This document shows, one piece after another, positions 33,844-41,735 of a stretch of 49,015 nt of DNA (position 1 is the stretch's first letter; every line of letters starts with the position of its first letter). Below the pieces are notes generated by a model. That model was not told the DNA's origin and searched no databases. It saw only the letters and a list, made by a program, of their open reading frames with translations. The stretch is from positions 1 through 49,015 of the forward strand of contig JAJZPH010000010.1 in assembly GCA_021811265.1 (NCBI GenBank), given 5' to 3'. Source of the stretch: a bacterium. Its GTDB lineage: Bacteria > Chlamydiota > Chlamydiia > Chlamydiales > SM23-39. Position numbers and translations under genes: made by a program.

Positions 33844-34805
33844 ACAAGGCTGTTGATTTCCTGTCACGAGGAGTTTCATGTTTTGCAGTTTGCTTACTAG
33901 ATAAGATGGAAATTTGGGAAAAATTAAAACAAGGTTTCAATTTTCATCACTTTGAGAAGCATTGTCATAATAATCGGTTTATTGCAGCAATAAATTCTAC
34001 CCTTGGATCTCTATTGAGAGACAAAATCATCAAAAACGTCCGAGGTATTTATTACTTAACAAGCTTTGGCTATGCGATAGATAAACAACTAGGCCTTTTT
34101 TTAATGTTTTTTGATGGCTATCGTTTATTGATCGCTAATCAAGAAAAAATCCTGCGTGAGCATAAAAAATTTCCGGAAAAATATATAGATGGTCAAGCCA
34201 TTGCTTATGCTTCGATTAAGTTCAGCCAAGAAACTTCGGAACCAATAATCTTGCAAGAAATTTCAAATCTGAACCCCAAAATGATTTGTGATCTTGGATG
34301 TGGATCCGGGTCTAATTTAATTCGAATTTGTGAGAAGCTAAAAATCAAAGGATTGGGGATAGATCGTAATGAATCTGCTCTAAAATTGGGTCGTTCTCTT
34401 CTTAAACATCCACAGCTTGTTGTTCTGAAAAGAGAAAATATCTTGTCTTCGAGGCACTCTTATCCAGATGTTGATATTCTTTTGCTTGATTATGTAATGC
34501 ATGATTTTGTTCCCGAAGCAAAATGTGTCCAAATGCTTGACTCTATGTTAGATAAGTTTCCAAATTTGAAGTATTTCTTCATCACAGATATTGTAGCTCC
34601 TTCAAAGAAATTTCCATCTTCTTTGCCCGGATTTGACTATGTGCATGGATTATTAGGTATAAAAACCAGAACTCATCGAGAGAATGAAATCGTTTTTAAA
34701 AAGTCAAAGTATCTGGTTCATAAAGAAATTCCGATCAAAAAACTTCCTAATACTTTTTTTTGGATTTTGAAGCCGAAATCAAACATGGAAAGGAAAAAAT
34801 TCTAA
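33840..34805 (+). CDS. SAM-dependent methyltransferase 5 (diverged O-methyltransferase-like partner)
   Basis: A 321-residue protein with the same plan as methyltransferase 4: a winged-helix-like N-terminal part (LGSLLRDKIIKNVRGIYYLTSFGYAI) and a SAM domain with DLGCGSGSNLIRI and GLGIDRNESALKLG. The position of the catalytic block reads YVMHDFVPEAKC, keeping the His (H221) and Asp but not Trp. The dimerisation domain is shorter. Start and stop overlap both neighbours (ATGA with gene 4, TAATG with gene 6), so genes 4-6 are translationally coupled and likely stoichiometric. As class II enzymes dimerise through the N-terminal domain, a heterodimer of 4 and 5 is an attractive possibility. Confidence 0.78.
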   Translation: MNKAVDFLSRGVSCFAVCLLDKMEIWEKLKQGFNFHHFEKHCHNNRFIAAINSTLGSLLRDKIIKNVRGIYYLTSFGYAIDKQLGLFLMFFDGYRLLIANQEKILREHKKFPEKYIDGQAIAYASIKFSQETSEPIILQEISNLNPKMICDLGCGSGSNLIRICEKLKIKGLGIDRNESALKLGRSLLKHPQLVVLKRENILSSRHSYPDVDILLLDYVMHDFVPEAKCVQMLDSMLDKFPNLKYFFITDIVAPSKKFPSSLPGFDYVHGLLGIKTRTHRENEIVFKKSKYLVHKEIPIKKLPNTFFWILKPKSNMERKKF

Positions 34806-35626
34806 TGAAAATGGCATTTTCTTTGTCCTTCTCACAAACCAATAACCCTTTAAAGAAAAAAATTTCATCAATATTCTTGGTTGCAATTTTATTTTTAACA
34901 TCTATAGGACATTCTTCAGACGAAATAAGCTATTCTCAAGAAAACGCAAAAAAATACGCAAAATTTGGAATAGAGGGCACTAGCTGGTTGTCCTTCAGAG
35001 ATATTCCGTTCTACGTAAAAAAATATGTTAAAGGCAAGAAAACTTTAGACCTTGGGTGTGGAGCCGGCAGATCAACACGTTTTCTAACAGCCCTTGGGCT
35101 AGATGTTGTAGGAGTAGATATTAGTGAACAGTACCTAAAAGAAGCCGTTTTCATCGATCCAAAAACTCATTTTTTTCTTTCAGAAAAAGGAAAAATACCC
35201 TCTATTGAAAATTCATATGATTTTGTTTTCTCAAGCTTTGTTCTCATTATGATCCCAACAAAAGAAGAGTTAAAAAATACTGTAAAAGAAGTGTGTCGCA
35301 TCCTTAAAAAGGAAGGGATTTTTATTGTTATAACGGGAAGCGAAGAGATGCACTCTATAGATAAAAAATGGCTTTCTTACGAAACAAGTTTCCCAGAGAA
35401 CAAAAACCCAAAGAGCGGAGACCGATTAAAAGTAATGATCAAAAAAGTGGGAGCAATATTTTATGACTATAATTGGCTGGAAGATGACTACTCAAAATTG
35501 TTTACTTCCAATGGATTTGAAATTTTAGAAACCCATCATCCGCTTGGTAAAGATAATGAAGGATATGCTTGGTCTTCAGAAAAAGAATGTTCTCCATACA
35601 TTGTTTATGTTTTGAAAAAGAAATAG
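34805..35626 (+). CDS. SAM-dependent methyltransferase 6 with N-terminal export signal
   Basis: A 273-residue protein starting at ATG 34805, which overlaps the previous stop (TAATG). AAGGA lies about 10 bases upstream. The N-terminus is LKKKISSIFLVAILFLTSIGHSS, a positively charged region plus hydrophobic core and a small-residue cleavage region, i.e. a signal peptide or membrane anchor. The methyltransferase domain has DLGCGAGRSTRFL, VVGVDIS and SFVLIMIPTKEELKNTVKEVCRILKKEGIFIVI. A SAM enzyme with an export signal is odd because SAM is not expected in the periplasm; it could be anchored facing the cytoplasm or sent into the host. The gene ends at a hairpin shared with gene 7. Confidence 0.78.
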   Translation: MKMAFSLSFSQTNNPLKKKISSIFLVAILFLTSIGHSSDEISYSQENAKKYAKFGIEGTSWLSFRDIPFYVKKYVKGKKTLDLGCGAGRSTRFLTALGLDVVGVDISEQYLKEAVFIDPKTHFFLSEKGKIPSIENSYDFVFSSFVLIMIPTKEELKNTVKEVCRILKKEGIFIVITGSEEMHSIDKKWLSYETSFPENKNPKSGDRLKVMIKKVGAIFYDYNWLEDDYSKLFTSNGFEILETHHPLGKDNEGYAWSSEKECSPYIVYVLKKK

Positions 35627-35647
35627 CCTACTGCCTTGCGCAGTAGG
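35627..35647. terminator. Bidirectional terminator hairpin between methyltransferase genes 6 and 7
   Basis: A perfect 8-bp stem CCTACTGC/GCAGTAGG (35627-35634 with 35640-35647) has a 5-base loop, with CTTTTT downstream on the plus strand and TTTCTTTTT downstream on the minus strand. It overlaps the last codons of gene 7 and lies directly after the stop of gene 6. Confidence 0.7.
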
Positions 35648-36599
35648 TAGTTGCCTTTTTCTTAACATGAAAAACTATAAATGGAGCATGCAATACGTAC
35701 GACTGTCCAAGCCTTGAGCTTGTAGAGGCACTTTTGTTATAATTAGTCCTTTCTGCCTCGTTTTTAAAATGAGAAAGATCAACCTTTTCAACAAAAAATC
35801 CATTTTTTCTTAAAATTTCAACATAATATTCTTTAGAATAATAACGATTTGGTACTACAAGTTTTGGTAATTTTCTCCAAATTTTCTCTCCTTCATGCAA
35901 TTCTTTTTCATTGGTTACAAGGGTAACTCTGCCATCCCTAATGTAAAAAGTTGCGCTCAACACGTCTTTAAGCTGCGACAGCTCTTCTGCAATAAGTTCT
36001 GGATCAGGGTTATTCGGAAGTTTTCTCAAGACTTCTTGAATGTGTAAAAAAATTTCCGAATCAGTCCTAGAACCATTAGAAAAAACGACATCCAAAGAAG
36101 CTGGAGCGCCGATAGTTGCTGTTCCATTGTTTTTTAAAGTACGCTGAAGTTCAAAAAAATGCTTTTCAAATGCTTCTAGAGGCAAGTTACACCCAACACA
36201 TATACTAATTGCCTTGTCAAAAAAGTTATCTTTGTATGGAAGCTTGGCAACATCTCCTTTTACAAGAAAAATTTTATGAAACATTTTTGCGGCTTGTACT
36301 GCCTTTTTCGCGGCTTGAATCATACCATCTTGAATATCAATCGCATAAACCTCTCCTCCATGTTGAGCCGCATAAATAGACCATGGACCGGCGCCGCATC
36401 CTGCATCAAGAATTTTTTCGTTATTTAGATTTTCAATGTCATGCTTAAAATATGGATCTAGAAAAACACTTCCATCAGATCCATGATTGGATTCCGCATA
36501 AGCGACAATAGCTTTTTTTCCGTAGTCGGTTCCTTTATCTGTATGAGCAATGACACCAAAAAAGACTCCCAAAACAAAACGACCCCCCCAAAAAAACAT
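35628..36599 (-). CDS. SAM-dependent methyltransferase 7 with short N-terminal hydrophobic segment
   Basis: A 323-residue protein converging on gene 6. The N-terminus MFFWGGRFVLGVFFGVIA is a short hydrophobic stretch that could be a signal or anchor. The start is supported by GAAGG 7 bases upstream. The class I methyltransferase domain has ILDAGCGAGPWSIYAA, VYAIDIQDGMIQAAKKA and an ISICVGCNLPLEAFEKHFFELQRTLKNNGTATIGAP block. The C-terminal third (about 200-323) is an extra domain I do not recognise. It is the last gene of the island, followed by the family A repeat at 36688. Confidence 0.78.
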   Translation of the reverse strand: MFFWGGRFVLGVFFGVIAHTDKGTDYGKKAIVAYAESNHGSDGSVFLDPYFKHDIENLNNEKILDAGCGAGPWSIYAAQHGGEVYAIDIQDGMIQAAKKAVQAAKMFHKIFLVKGDVAKLPYKDNFFDKAISICVGCNLPLEAFEKHFFELQRTLKNNGTATIGAPASLDVVFSNGSRTDSEIFLHIQEVLRKLPNNPDPELIAEELSQLKDVLSATFYIRDGRVTLVTNEKELHEGEKIWRKLPKLVVPNRYYSKEYYVEILRKNGFFVEKVDLSHFKNEAERTNYNKSASTSSRLGQSYVLHAPFIVFHVKKKATTYCARQ

Positions 36600-36687
36600 A
36601 GAGCGCCTTCACATTTCTTAAAAAAAGATTACTGAAAAAATTATAATAATTGTATTAATAAAAGTCCTACACAGGAAAATGTTGATA

Positions 36688-36831
36688 TATACACAAAGAA
36701 CTTGGAAAATCGGTTTCTGGAGTACACCAAAACTGCCCCATATTTTATTAATATTGGGTAGTTTACGATTTTCCAACCGCGAGGATTTTCGCGTAGCTTC
36801 AAAAACTGATTTTCCAAGTTCTTTGTGTATA
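36688..36831. repeat. MITE-like element, family A, second copy (inverted relative to 11150)
   Basis: The arms 36688-36716 and 36803-36831 match the arms of the 11150 element with one mismatch in the right arm. TA flanks both ends. The interior matches the reverse complement of the first copy on both sides but has a different, longer centre containing an imperfect palindrome (CCCCATATT...AATATTGGG). In the rest of the gene-poor stretch 36600-37181 I see only coding-like scraps, including the one at 37035. Confidence 0.85.
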
Positions 36832-37034
36832 ACCCAGCCCGGGATGTCTGTTTTCTATCTAAAATTTACTTGGAGAAAGAAAAAGGTGAGACTGTTATTG
36901 CTGGAAAACTTCCGACTATTTAGGCAACAACTTTTTGAGTCTTTTTTCGTAAACCCGAGGCAACCAGAGGTTAGGGTTTTTCGGACGTCTTTTTAGTGTT
37001 CTTGGATTTCAACTAAATAATTCCAGGGACTCGC

Positions 37035-37163
37035 ATGATTGAAAACGCAGGTTTTCATTGTACTCATGAGAATATCCCTGGTTTCATTGCGATAAAAGCA
37101 GCACTTCAACTTACAACTAGCAATCCGTTAAAGAAAAAAATTGCCCCATGGGTTAAGATCTAA
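37035..37163 (+). pseudogene. Possible C-terminal remnant of a methyltransferase gene
   Basis: A 42-codon open frame encodes MIENAGFHCTHENIPGFIAI followed by KAALQL and ending in a basic tail. The pattern '..ENAGF......PGFIAI.A' resembles the last strands of class I methyltransferases (for example the UbiE/MenG type), and the Asn-Pro-Leu-Lys-Lys-Lys tail resembles the N-terminal tail of methyltransferase 6. An in-frame stop at 37014-37016 cuts it off from any larger gene. An imperfect hairpin (37023-37029 with 37075-37081) overlaps its start. The likely reading is a decayed eighth methyltransferase; it may also be a chance frame. Confidence 0.3.
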
Positions 37164-37181
37164 AAACTTCGGGGGGGAATT

Positions 37182-37967
37182 ATGATTGGGTTTTGTCCTT
37201 TGGCTTCGGGATCGAAGGGAAATGCGCTCTATTTGGGAACTGACAAAACAAAGATCCTGATCGATGCGGGATTGAGTGGAAAGCAGATTCGGGAAAGATT
37301 GTTACAAATTGGAGTTGCTTTAGAGGAGATTGACGCGATTTTGATCACACATGAACATGGAGATCATATCGAGGGGTTGAAGATCTTATCTGCAAAGATG
37401 GGGATTTCTGTTTTTGCCAATATGGAAACTGCAAAGGGGATTTATCAGAGTTTACACTTTCTGCCTACTTTCAAGATTTTCTCTACAAACGAGTCCTTTT
37501 CTTTTCGCGATTTGACCATTTTTCCGTTTAGCGTACAGCACGATACACCCGATCCTGTGGGATTTGTCATTGAAGCTTGTGGAAAGAAAATTGGCATTTG
37601 TAGTGATCTGGGTTTTGTGACCAGTCTGTTAAAAAAAAATCTTTCCGGGCTTGATTATCTTTACATAGAGGCCAACCATGAACCTTCCATGGTCATGGCT
37701 TCCAATCGCTCGAGTTTGCATAAGCAGAGGGTTTTGGGAAGACAGGGACATCTGTCCAATGAAGAGAGCGCAGAGCTCATCGCATCTGTATGGCACCCAA
37801 AACTCAAACATGTCTATTTGGCCCATCTCTCGCAAGAGTGCAACTCAGAGATCGTTGCGAAAAAAAGAGTGGAAGAACTTTTGCATCAGCATGCGTTGCC
37901 TGTAAAGATCTCTATCGCTTATCAAGAGAAAATATCAGATCGTATCCGATTCGACGTCGAAGAGTGA
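37182..37967 (+). CDS. YycJ/WalJ-like metallo-beta-lactamase fold hydrolase
   Basis: A 261-residue soluble hydrolase. The N-terminus FCPLASGSKGNALYLG and the metal motif THEHGDHIEG (residues about 56-65) are characteristic of the YycJ/WalJ group of the metallo-beta-lactamase fold, which are proposed exonucleases linked to cell-wall or DNA repair functions. Further conserved blocks are QHDTPDPVGFVIE and YIEANHE. A GGGGGGAATT sequence precedes the ATG. Its 3' end overlaps that of ftsK by 33 bases in a convergent arrangement. A YycJ-like gene is also present in Chlamydia. Confidence 0.85.
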   Translation: MIGFCPLASGSKGNALYLGTDKTKILIDAGLSGKQIRERLLQIGVALEEIDAILITHEHGDHIEGLKILSAKMGISVFANMETAKGIYQSLHFLPTFKIFSTNESFSFRDLTIFPFSVQHDTPDPVGFVIEACGKKIGICSDLGFVTSLLKKNLSGLDYLYIEANHEPSMVMASNRSSLHKQRVLGRQGHLSNEESAELIASVWHPKLKHVYLAHLSQECNSEIVAKKRVEELLHQHALPVKISIAYQEKISDRIRFDVEE

Positions 37968-40274
37968 GCTCAATATACGTCTTGGCTTGCTTCCCTCTTG
38001 CGGCCCTATAATTCCGTTGCTCTCTAATTCATCGATTAGAGAAGCTGCGCGTGCATAGCCAATTTTGAGCTTTCGTTGCAGATAGGTAGTAGAAGCGTTC
38101 TTTGAAGTAAGTACAATCTGCAACGCTTGATCGTATAGCTTATCTTTTCCTGTCTCTTTTTCTACGCTCTCAGGAAGAGGCATCTGGTCAAATGAGGGAA
38201 TCAGGTATTCCGTAGGATTTTGTTCACAGACGTAGCGGATGGCTTTGTTAATCTCTTCATCGCGAATGTAGGCGCCTTGCGCGCGCAACATGTGGGAACT
38301 TCCAGGAGGCAAAAAGAGCAAATCTCCATTGCCTAAAAGAGATTCGGCTCCCGTTTCATCTAAGATGATTTGGGAGTTGATGCGGCTTGCTACTTTAAAG
38401 GCAATGCGGCAGGGAAAGTTGGCCTTGATGATGCCGGTGATCACTTCGCGGGAGGGTCTTTGTGTGGCTAGAATCAAGTGGATTCCGACGGCTCGTGCCA
38501 TCTGGGCGATGCGGGCAATGGGAGTTTCTAGATCGCTGCTCGAGACCATCATGAGGTCGGCAAACTCATCGATGATAGCCACAATGAGGGGCATCTCTTT
38601 GGGGATTTCGATTCCAAGAGATTTTTCCTCATCTTCATTGATTTTGCGACTGTTAAAACCTGCAATGTTGCGCACACCCGTCCGTTTGAAGATTTCATAG
38701 CGCTTGTGCATCTCATTGACAAGCCAGTTCAGTGCTGCATAGGCGCCATATGCCTCTGTAATGACAGGAGCAATCATGTGGGGGAGATTGGTGTATTGGG
38801 TCAGCTCTACTTTTTTGGGGTCTACCATCATGAGCTTTACTTCATGGGGGGAAGCGTTCATGAGGATCGACATCACAATCGTATTGATACAGACCGATTT
38901 TCCAGACCCGGTGGCCCCGGCGATGAGGCAGTGGGGCATGCGTGTCAAATCGGCCACCACATGCTCGCCCGTGACTGTTTTGCCCAAGAGCAGGGGGATC
39001 GCAAAGTTTTTCTTGGTTTGCTGATAGTTCATCAGCATCTCTTTAAAACTAACCTCTTGGGGATAGGGAGAGGGAATTTCCACTCCTACCGCGGCTTTGC
39101 CGGGAATGGGAGCCAAGATGCGAGTAGATTTGGCTTGTAAGTTCAGGGCAATATCACTTTCAAGGGCTTTGATTTTCTGTACCTTCACTCCAATGGAAGG
39201 ATGTACTTCAAAAGAGATAATAGTAGGGCCGCAATGGATATTGCCCACCTTTGCCTCGATGCCGAAACTTTTTAAGGTCTCTTCGAGGATTTCTGCCTGG
39301 TGCTTCAACTCCTTTTTTATCAAAGGCTGATCGATGGGTGGAGGATTGGCAAGAAGAGAAGAGGGAGGAAGTTTATAGGAATTTCTTTTTTTCAAGGAGC
39401 TTTCAGGATCGGGAGTTTTTTCACTCTTTAGAGTAGTGAGCTTGGGAAGAGACGTCTCTTTGATCAATGGTTTTTCTTCATATAACGACTCGTGTTTCTG
39501 AGCGAGTTTTGCAAGAGGCGTTTCTATTTGGAGAATCGAGCTTTTTTCTTTAAACAAGTCTTTCCTTGCGCTTTTCACATTTGGGATGGGCGTCGACTCT
39601 TTTCTTCTGGGGCAGAGACTTTGGAAGTAGAGTTGTATTTCTTTATATATTAGAGGTGTTTTTTCGATAAAAAAATGACCTAGTTCCCAAAAAAGGCAAA
39701 GAAGGGTTTTGCAGTTTGTCCAGATGCGAATCTCTGTGAGCAGAAGAAGGGAAAAGAGCATTGTCAAAGAAAAGATCAAACTAGAGCCCAAGGGTCCGAT
39801 GACATGGTGAAGATTGACCAGAGGGAGGTCTTTATAGAGATAATACAGAGGAACGCCGCCCAGATTGTAGCGGACATGGACGGTAGGGTAGTGTTCGTAA
39901 ATGGTTTCGGTATAAATGCTGGTTCCCAAAGTGGATGCCTGAAGAGGGTGGCTTTCGGCAAAGATGTTGAGCAAGATACAGGAAGAAAAAAGAAGAAGGA
40001 CAAAATAGCCCGTCTTATAGGAAAGGGAAGAAAGAGAGTTGGAGAGGAGTTTGATTCCTGCCCATGCAATCCAAAAAGCTACCACAAAGCCGCCGAGGCC
40101 AAAAAGGTAGTAGACCATCCAGGCAAAAAAGTAGCCAATATAGCCGAGCCAATTGTGCGAGGGATTTCCTTGCACGAAGCTAATGAGAGAAAACCCCAAT
40201 AAAAGAGCGCATGATAGGAGAAAGAGACCTTGGAATTCCGTTGTTTTTTTTTGTTTTTTTTGGGGTCGGGCCAT
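37935..40274 (-). CDS. ftsK: DNA translocase FtsK
   Basis: Septal DNA pump that segregates chromosome ends and activates XerCD recombination. The N-terminal 200 residues hold four membrane helices. A variable linker of about 120 residues follows (Lys/Ser/Pro-rich). The motor domain has Walker A GATGSGKSV (K459) and Walker B-type LIVAIIDEFADLMM. The C-terminal gamma winged helix (about 715-779, YDQALQIVLTSKNASTTYLQRKLKIGYARAASLIDELESNGIIGP) recognises KOPS sequences. At 779 residues it is shorter than E. coli FtsK because the linker is short. It starts 15 bases after the uppP stop, so both are probably co-transcribed. Confidence 0.96.
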   Translation of the reverse strand: MARPQKKQKKTTEFQGLFLLSCALLLGFSLISFVQGNPSHNWLGYIGYFFAWMVYYLFGLGGFVVAFWIAWAGIKLLSNSLSSLSYKTGYFVLLLFSSCILLNIFAESHPLQASTLGTSIYTETIYEHYPTVHVRYNLGGVPLYYLYKDLPLVNLHHVIGPLGSSLIFSLTMLFSLLLLTEIRIWTNCKTLLCLFWELGHFFIEKTPLIYKEIQLYFQSLCPRRKESTPIPNVKSARKDLFKEKSSILQIETPLAKLAQKHESLYEEKPLIKETSLPKLTTLKSEKTPDPESSLKKRNSYKLPPSSLLANPPPIDQPLIKKELKHQAEILEETLKSFGIEAKVGNIHCGPTIISFEVHPSIGVKVQKIKALESDIALNLQAKSTRILAPIPGKAAVGVEIPSPYPQEVSFKEMLMNYQQTKKNFAIPLLLGKTVTGEHVVADLTRMPHCLIAGATGSGKSVCINTIVMSILMNASPHEVKLMMVDPKKVELTQYTNLPHMIAPVITEAYGAYAALNWLVNEMHKRYEIFKRTGVRNIAGFNSRKINEDEEKSLGIEIPKEMPLIVAIIDEFADLMMVSSSDLETPIARIAQMARAVGIHLILATQRPSREVITGIIKANFPCRIAFKVASRINSQIILDETGAESLLGNGDLLFLPPGSSHMLRAQGAYIRDEEINKAIRYVCEQNPTEYLIPSFDQMPLPESVEKETGKDKLYDQALQIVLTSKNASTTYLQRKLKIGYARAASLIDELESNGIIGPQEGSKPRRILSSLFDVESDTI

Positions 40275-40289
40275 GCAATTGTTTTTCCG

Positions 40290-41072
40290 CTAACCTACAT
40301 AAAAATAGATAATCGATAATATCCCTGCCGTCAAGCAATACCAGCCAAAAGGTCTGATTTTTTTTCTCTCTTTTAGAGAGAAGATAAAACGGATCATAAA
40401 AAAGCCTACGAGAAATGAGACAAAAAACCCCAGGAAATAATGCAAGGGGCTGAAGAGAGAGGAGTTTTGCGATCGTAGAAGGTGCAGTGTTTCTAAAAAA
40501 CTGCCTCCGGCAATGGTTGGAATGGAGAGCAAAAAGGAAAACAAAATGGCTTTTGGAAGGTCCCAGCCACAAAATGTTGCACAAGAAATGGTAAAACCGC
40601 TTCTCGAAAGGCCTGGAATGAGTGCCAAGCATTGTGAGCAGCCGATCCAAAAGGAGTCTTTGCTTTTTTTTGCAAACGAAAGGGGAGAGGGAGCTGTTTT
40701 CCTATAATAAGATGCTGTCACAAGCACAATGCCGGTAAGAGTCCATGAGATGCCCAAGAAACGCATGCTAGAGAATAGGGCTAGTTGATGAGAAAAAAGG
40801 AAATAGAAGGGGACCAGAGGCACAAGTGCTATCCAGAAAAGAAGAATTTCTTTGGGCCTTTGGGAAAAAAGCTGGAAAAGCTCTTTTCTTAAAAAGATCA
40901 CCGTTGCCAGCATGGTTCCCAGGTTACAACAGAGCTCGAAGACTAGCAGGGCTTGGCTTGATTCTAGATGAAGTAGATATTTGCACCATTGCATATGGGC
41001 GGAAGAACTGATGGGCAAAAATTCTGTCAATCCTTGCACTAGGCCCAATAGAATGGATTCGAATAGAGACAC
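40290..41072 (-). CDS. uppP: Undecaprenyl-diphosphatase UppP (BacA)
   Basis: Inner-membrane phosphatase that recycles undecaprenyl diphosphate to the lipid carrier of peptidoglycan synthesis. The 260-residue protein has about eight hydrophobic helices and both catalytic signature blocks: LVQGLTEFLPISSSAH (residues about 11-26) and PGLSRSGFTISCA. It supports an active peptidoglycan pathway together with ftsI, murE and amiA in this window. It lies 62 bases downstream of tRNA-His on the same strand and 15 bases upstream of ftsK. Confidence 0.95.
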   Translation of the reverse strand: MSLFESILLGLVQGLTEFLPISSSAHMQWCKYLLHLESSQALLVFELCCNLGTMLATVIFLRKELFQLFSQRPKEILLFWIALVPLVPFYFLFSHQLALFSSMRFLGISWTLTGIVLVTASYYRKTAPSPLSFAKKSKDSFWIGCSQCLALIPGLSRSGFTISCATFCGWDLPKAILFSFLLSIPTIAGGSFLETLHLLRSQNSSLFSPLHYFLGFFVSFLVGFFMIRFIFSLKERKKIRPFGWYCLTAGILSIIYFYVG

Positions 41073-41133
41073 GAAAATTTCCTTTGCGAATGCTCGAGGT
41101 CGTTTATTCTATTTGAGACAGCTCCTCAATCAA

Positions 41134-41211
41134 TGGGGCGATCGACGGGGTTCGAACCCGCGACATTTGGAACCACAATCCAACGCTCTAACCAACTGAG
41201 CTACGATCGCC
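41134..41211 (-). tRNA. tRNA-His (anticodon GTG)
   Basis: Complete cloverleaf on the minus strand with anticodon loop TTGTGGT (anticodon GTG). The acceptor stem is GCGATCG/CGATCGC. The extra G at position -1 (41211), which pairs with C73, is encoded, as typical for tRNA-His. The CCA end is encoded (41134-41136). Confidence 0.96.
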
Positions 41212-41228
41212 ATAAGAAATGATTTACT

Positions 41229-41257
41229 ATCATGCAAAACAGGGTGATAAAATGCAA
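41229..41257 (-). promoter_or_regulatory. Putative promoter of tRNA-His
   Basis: TTGCAT (41252-41257) and CATGAT (41229-41234) on the minus strand are spaced by 17 bases and end 17 bases before the tRNA 5' end. The uppP and ftsK genes may be read through from it. Confidence 0.4.
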
Positions 41258-41303
41258 GGGATCCTTCTGAGACGTTCCCCATGCGGCTATTAGAGAATTT
41301 TTT

Positions 41304-41356
41304 TGGTGATTTCGCGCTGGTCAAATAGTCCATTTTATTCTTGGACAGTTTCTTAA
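41304..41356 (+). repeat. Interspersed repeat, long form, copy 4
   Basis: Matches the reverse complement of 26659-26711 over about 52 bases with a few substitutions and one extra T near the end; its core reads TTGGACAGTTTCTTAA. The opposite orientation of the two long copies makes the segment 26.7-41.3 kb a candidate for inversion. Confidence 0.8.
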
Positions 41357-41358
41357 CT

Positions 41359-41706
41359 TTAAAAGAGAACTACTGATTCGTCGGAAAGCGATAGGATGAT
41401 GTACAGGGCCCCTAAACCTTTGCCGAGCGTTGCCAAATGCACTTCTGCTTGCTGCCAGATTTGTTTTAGTCTTTCTGCGCGATCATGACCGATAGACGTA
41501 TATATTTGTTGCGTAATTTTGTAACCGACAATTGTCACCCCAAAACCCACAAATTTCCCCCATGTCCGTAAGAAGTGGGAATAGAGAAATTTTTCTTCAT
41601 GTGGCAGTTGTGTTGTGACGGTAAGATCGGCGATAGCACCTCCGACAAAAGACCCAAGATTTACTGGAATAAAATGGCTTAAATTATTAATAATATTAGT
41701 TGTCAT
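41359..41706 (-). CDS. Small hydrophobic protein of unknown function
   Basis: A 115-residue product with three moderately hydrophobic segments (about 12-30, 46-66 and 92-112). No signal-peptide charge pattern is seen and I recognise no family. It could be a small membrane or inclusion-membrane protein, but the hydrophobic parts are not in the paired long-helix layout typical of Inc proteins. Reality of the gene is supported by a near-consensus promoter (TTGAAA, 17 bases, TATAAT) about 30 bases upstream and AAGG before the ATG. It lies between the long repeat copy 4 and the composite repeat at 41858, in AT-rich sequence, and is not part of the conserved comEC neighbourhood. Confidence 0.55.
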   Translation of the reverse strand: MTTNIINNLSHFIPVNLGSFVGGAIADLTVTTQLPHEEKFLYSHFLRTWGKFVGFGVTIVGYKITQQIYTSIGHDRAERLKQIWQQAEVHLATLGKGLGALYIILSLSDESVVLF

Positions 41707-41735
41707 TTTGTTTATGCCTTAATTGTTTTTATTGT

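Noticed and set aside
37023..37081. Imperfect hairpin CCAGGGA...TCCCTGG considered as terminator or riboswitch
   Set aside because: No T-run follows and no conserved riboswitch core is visible; it overlaps the possible methyltransferase remnant.
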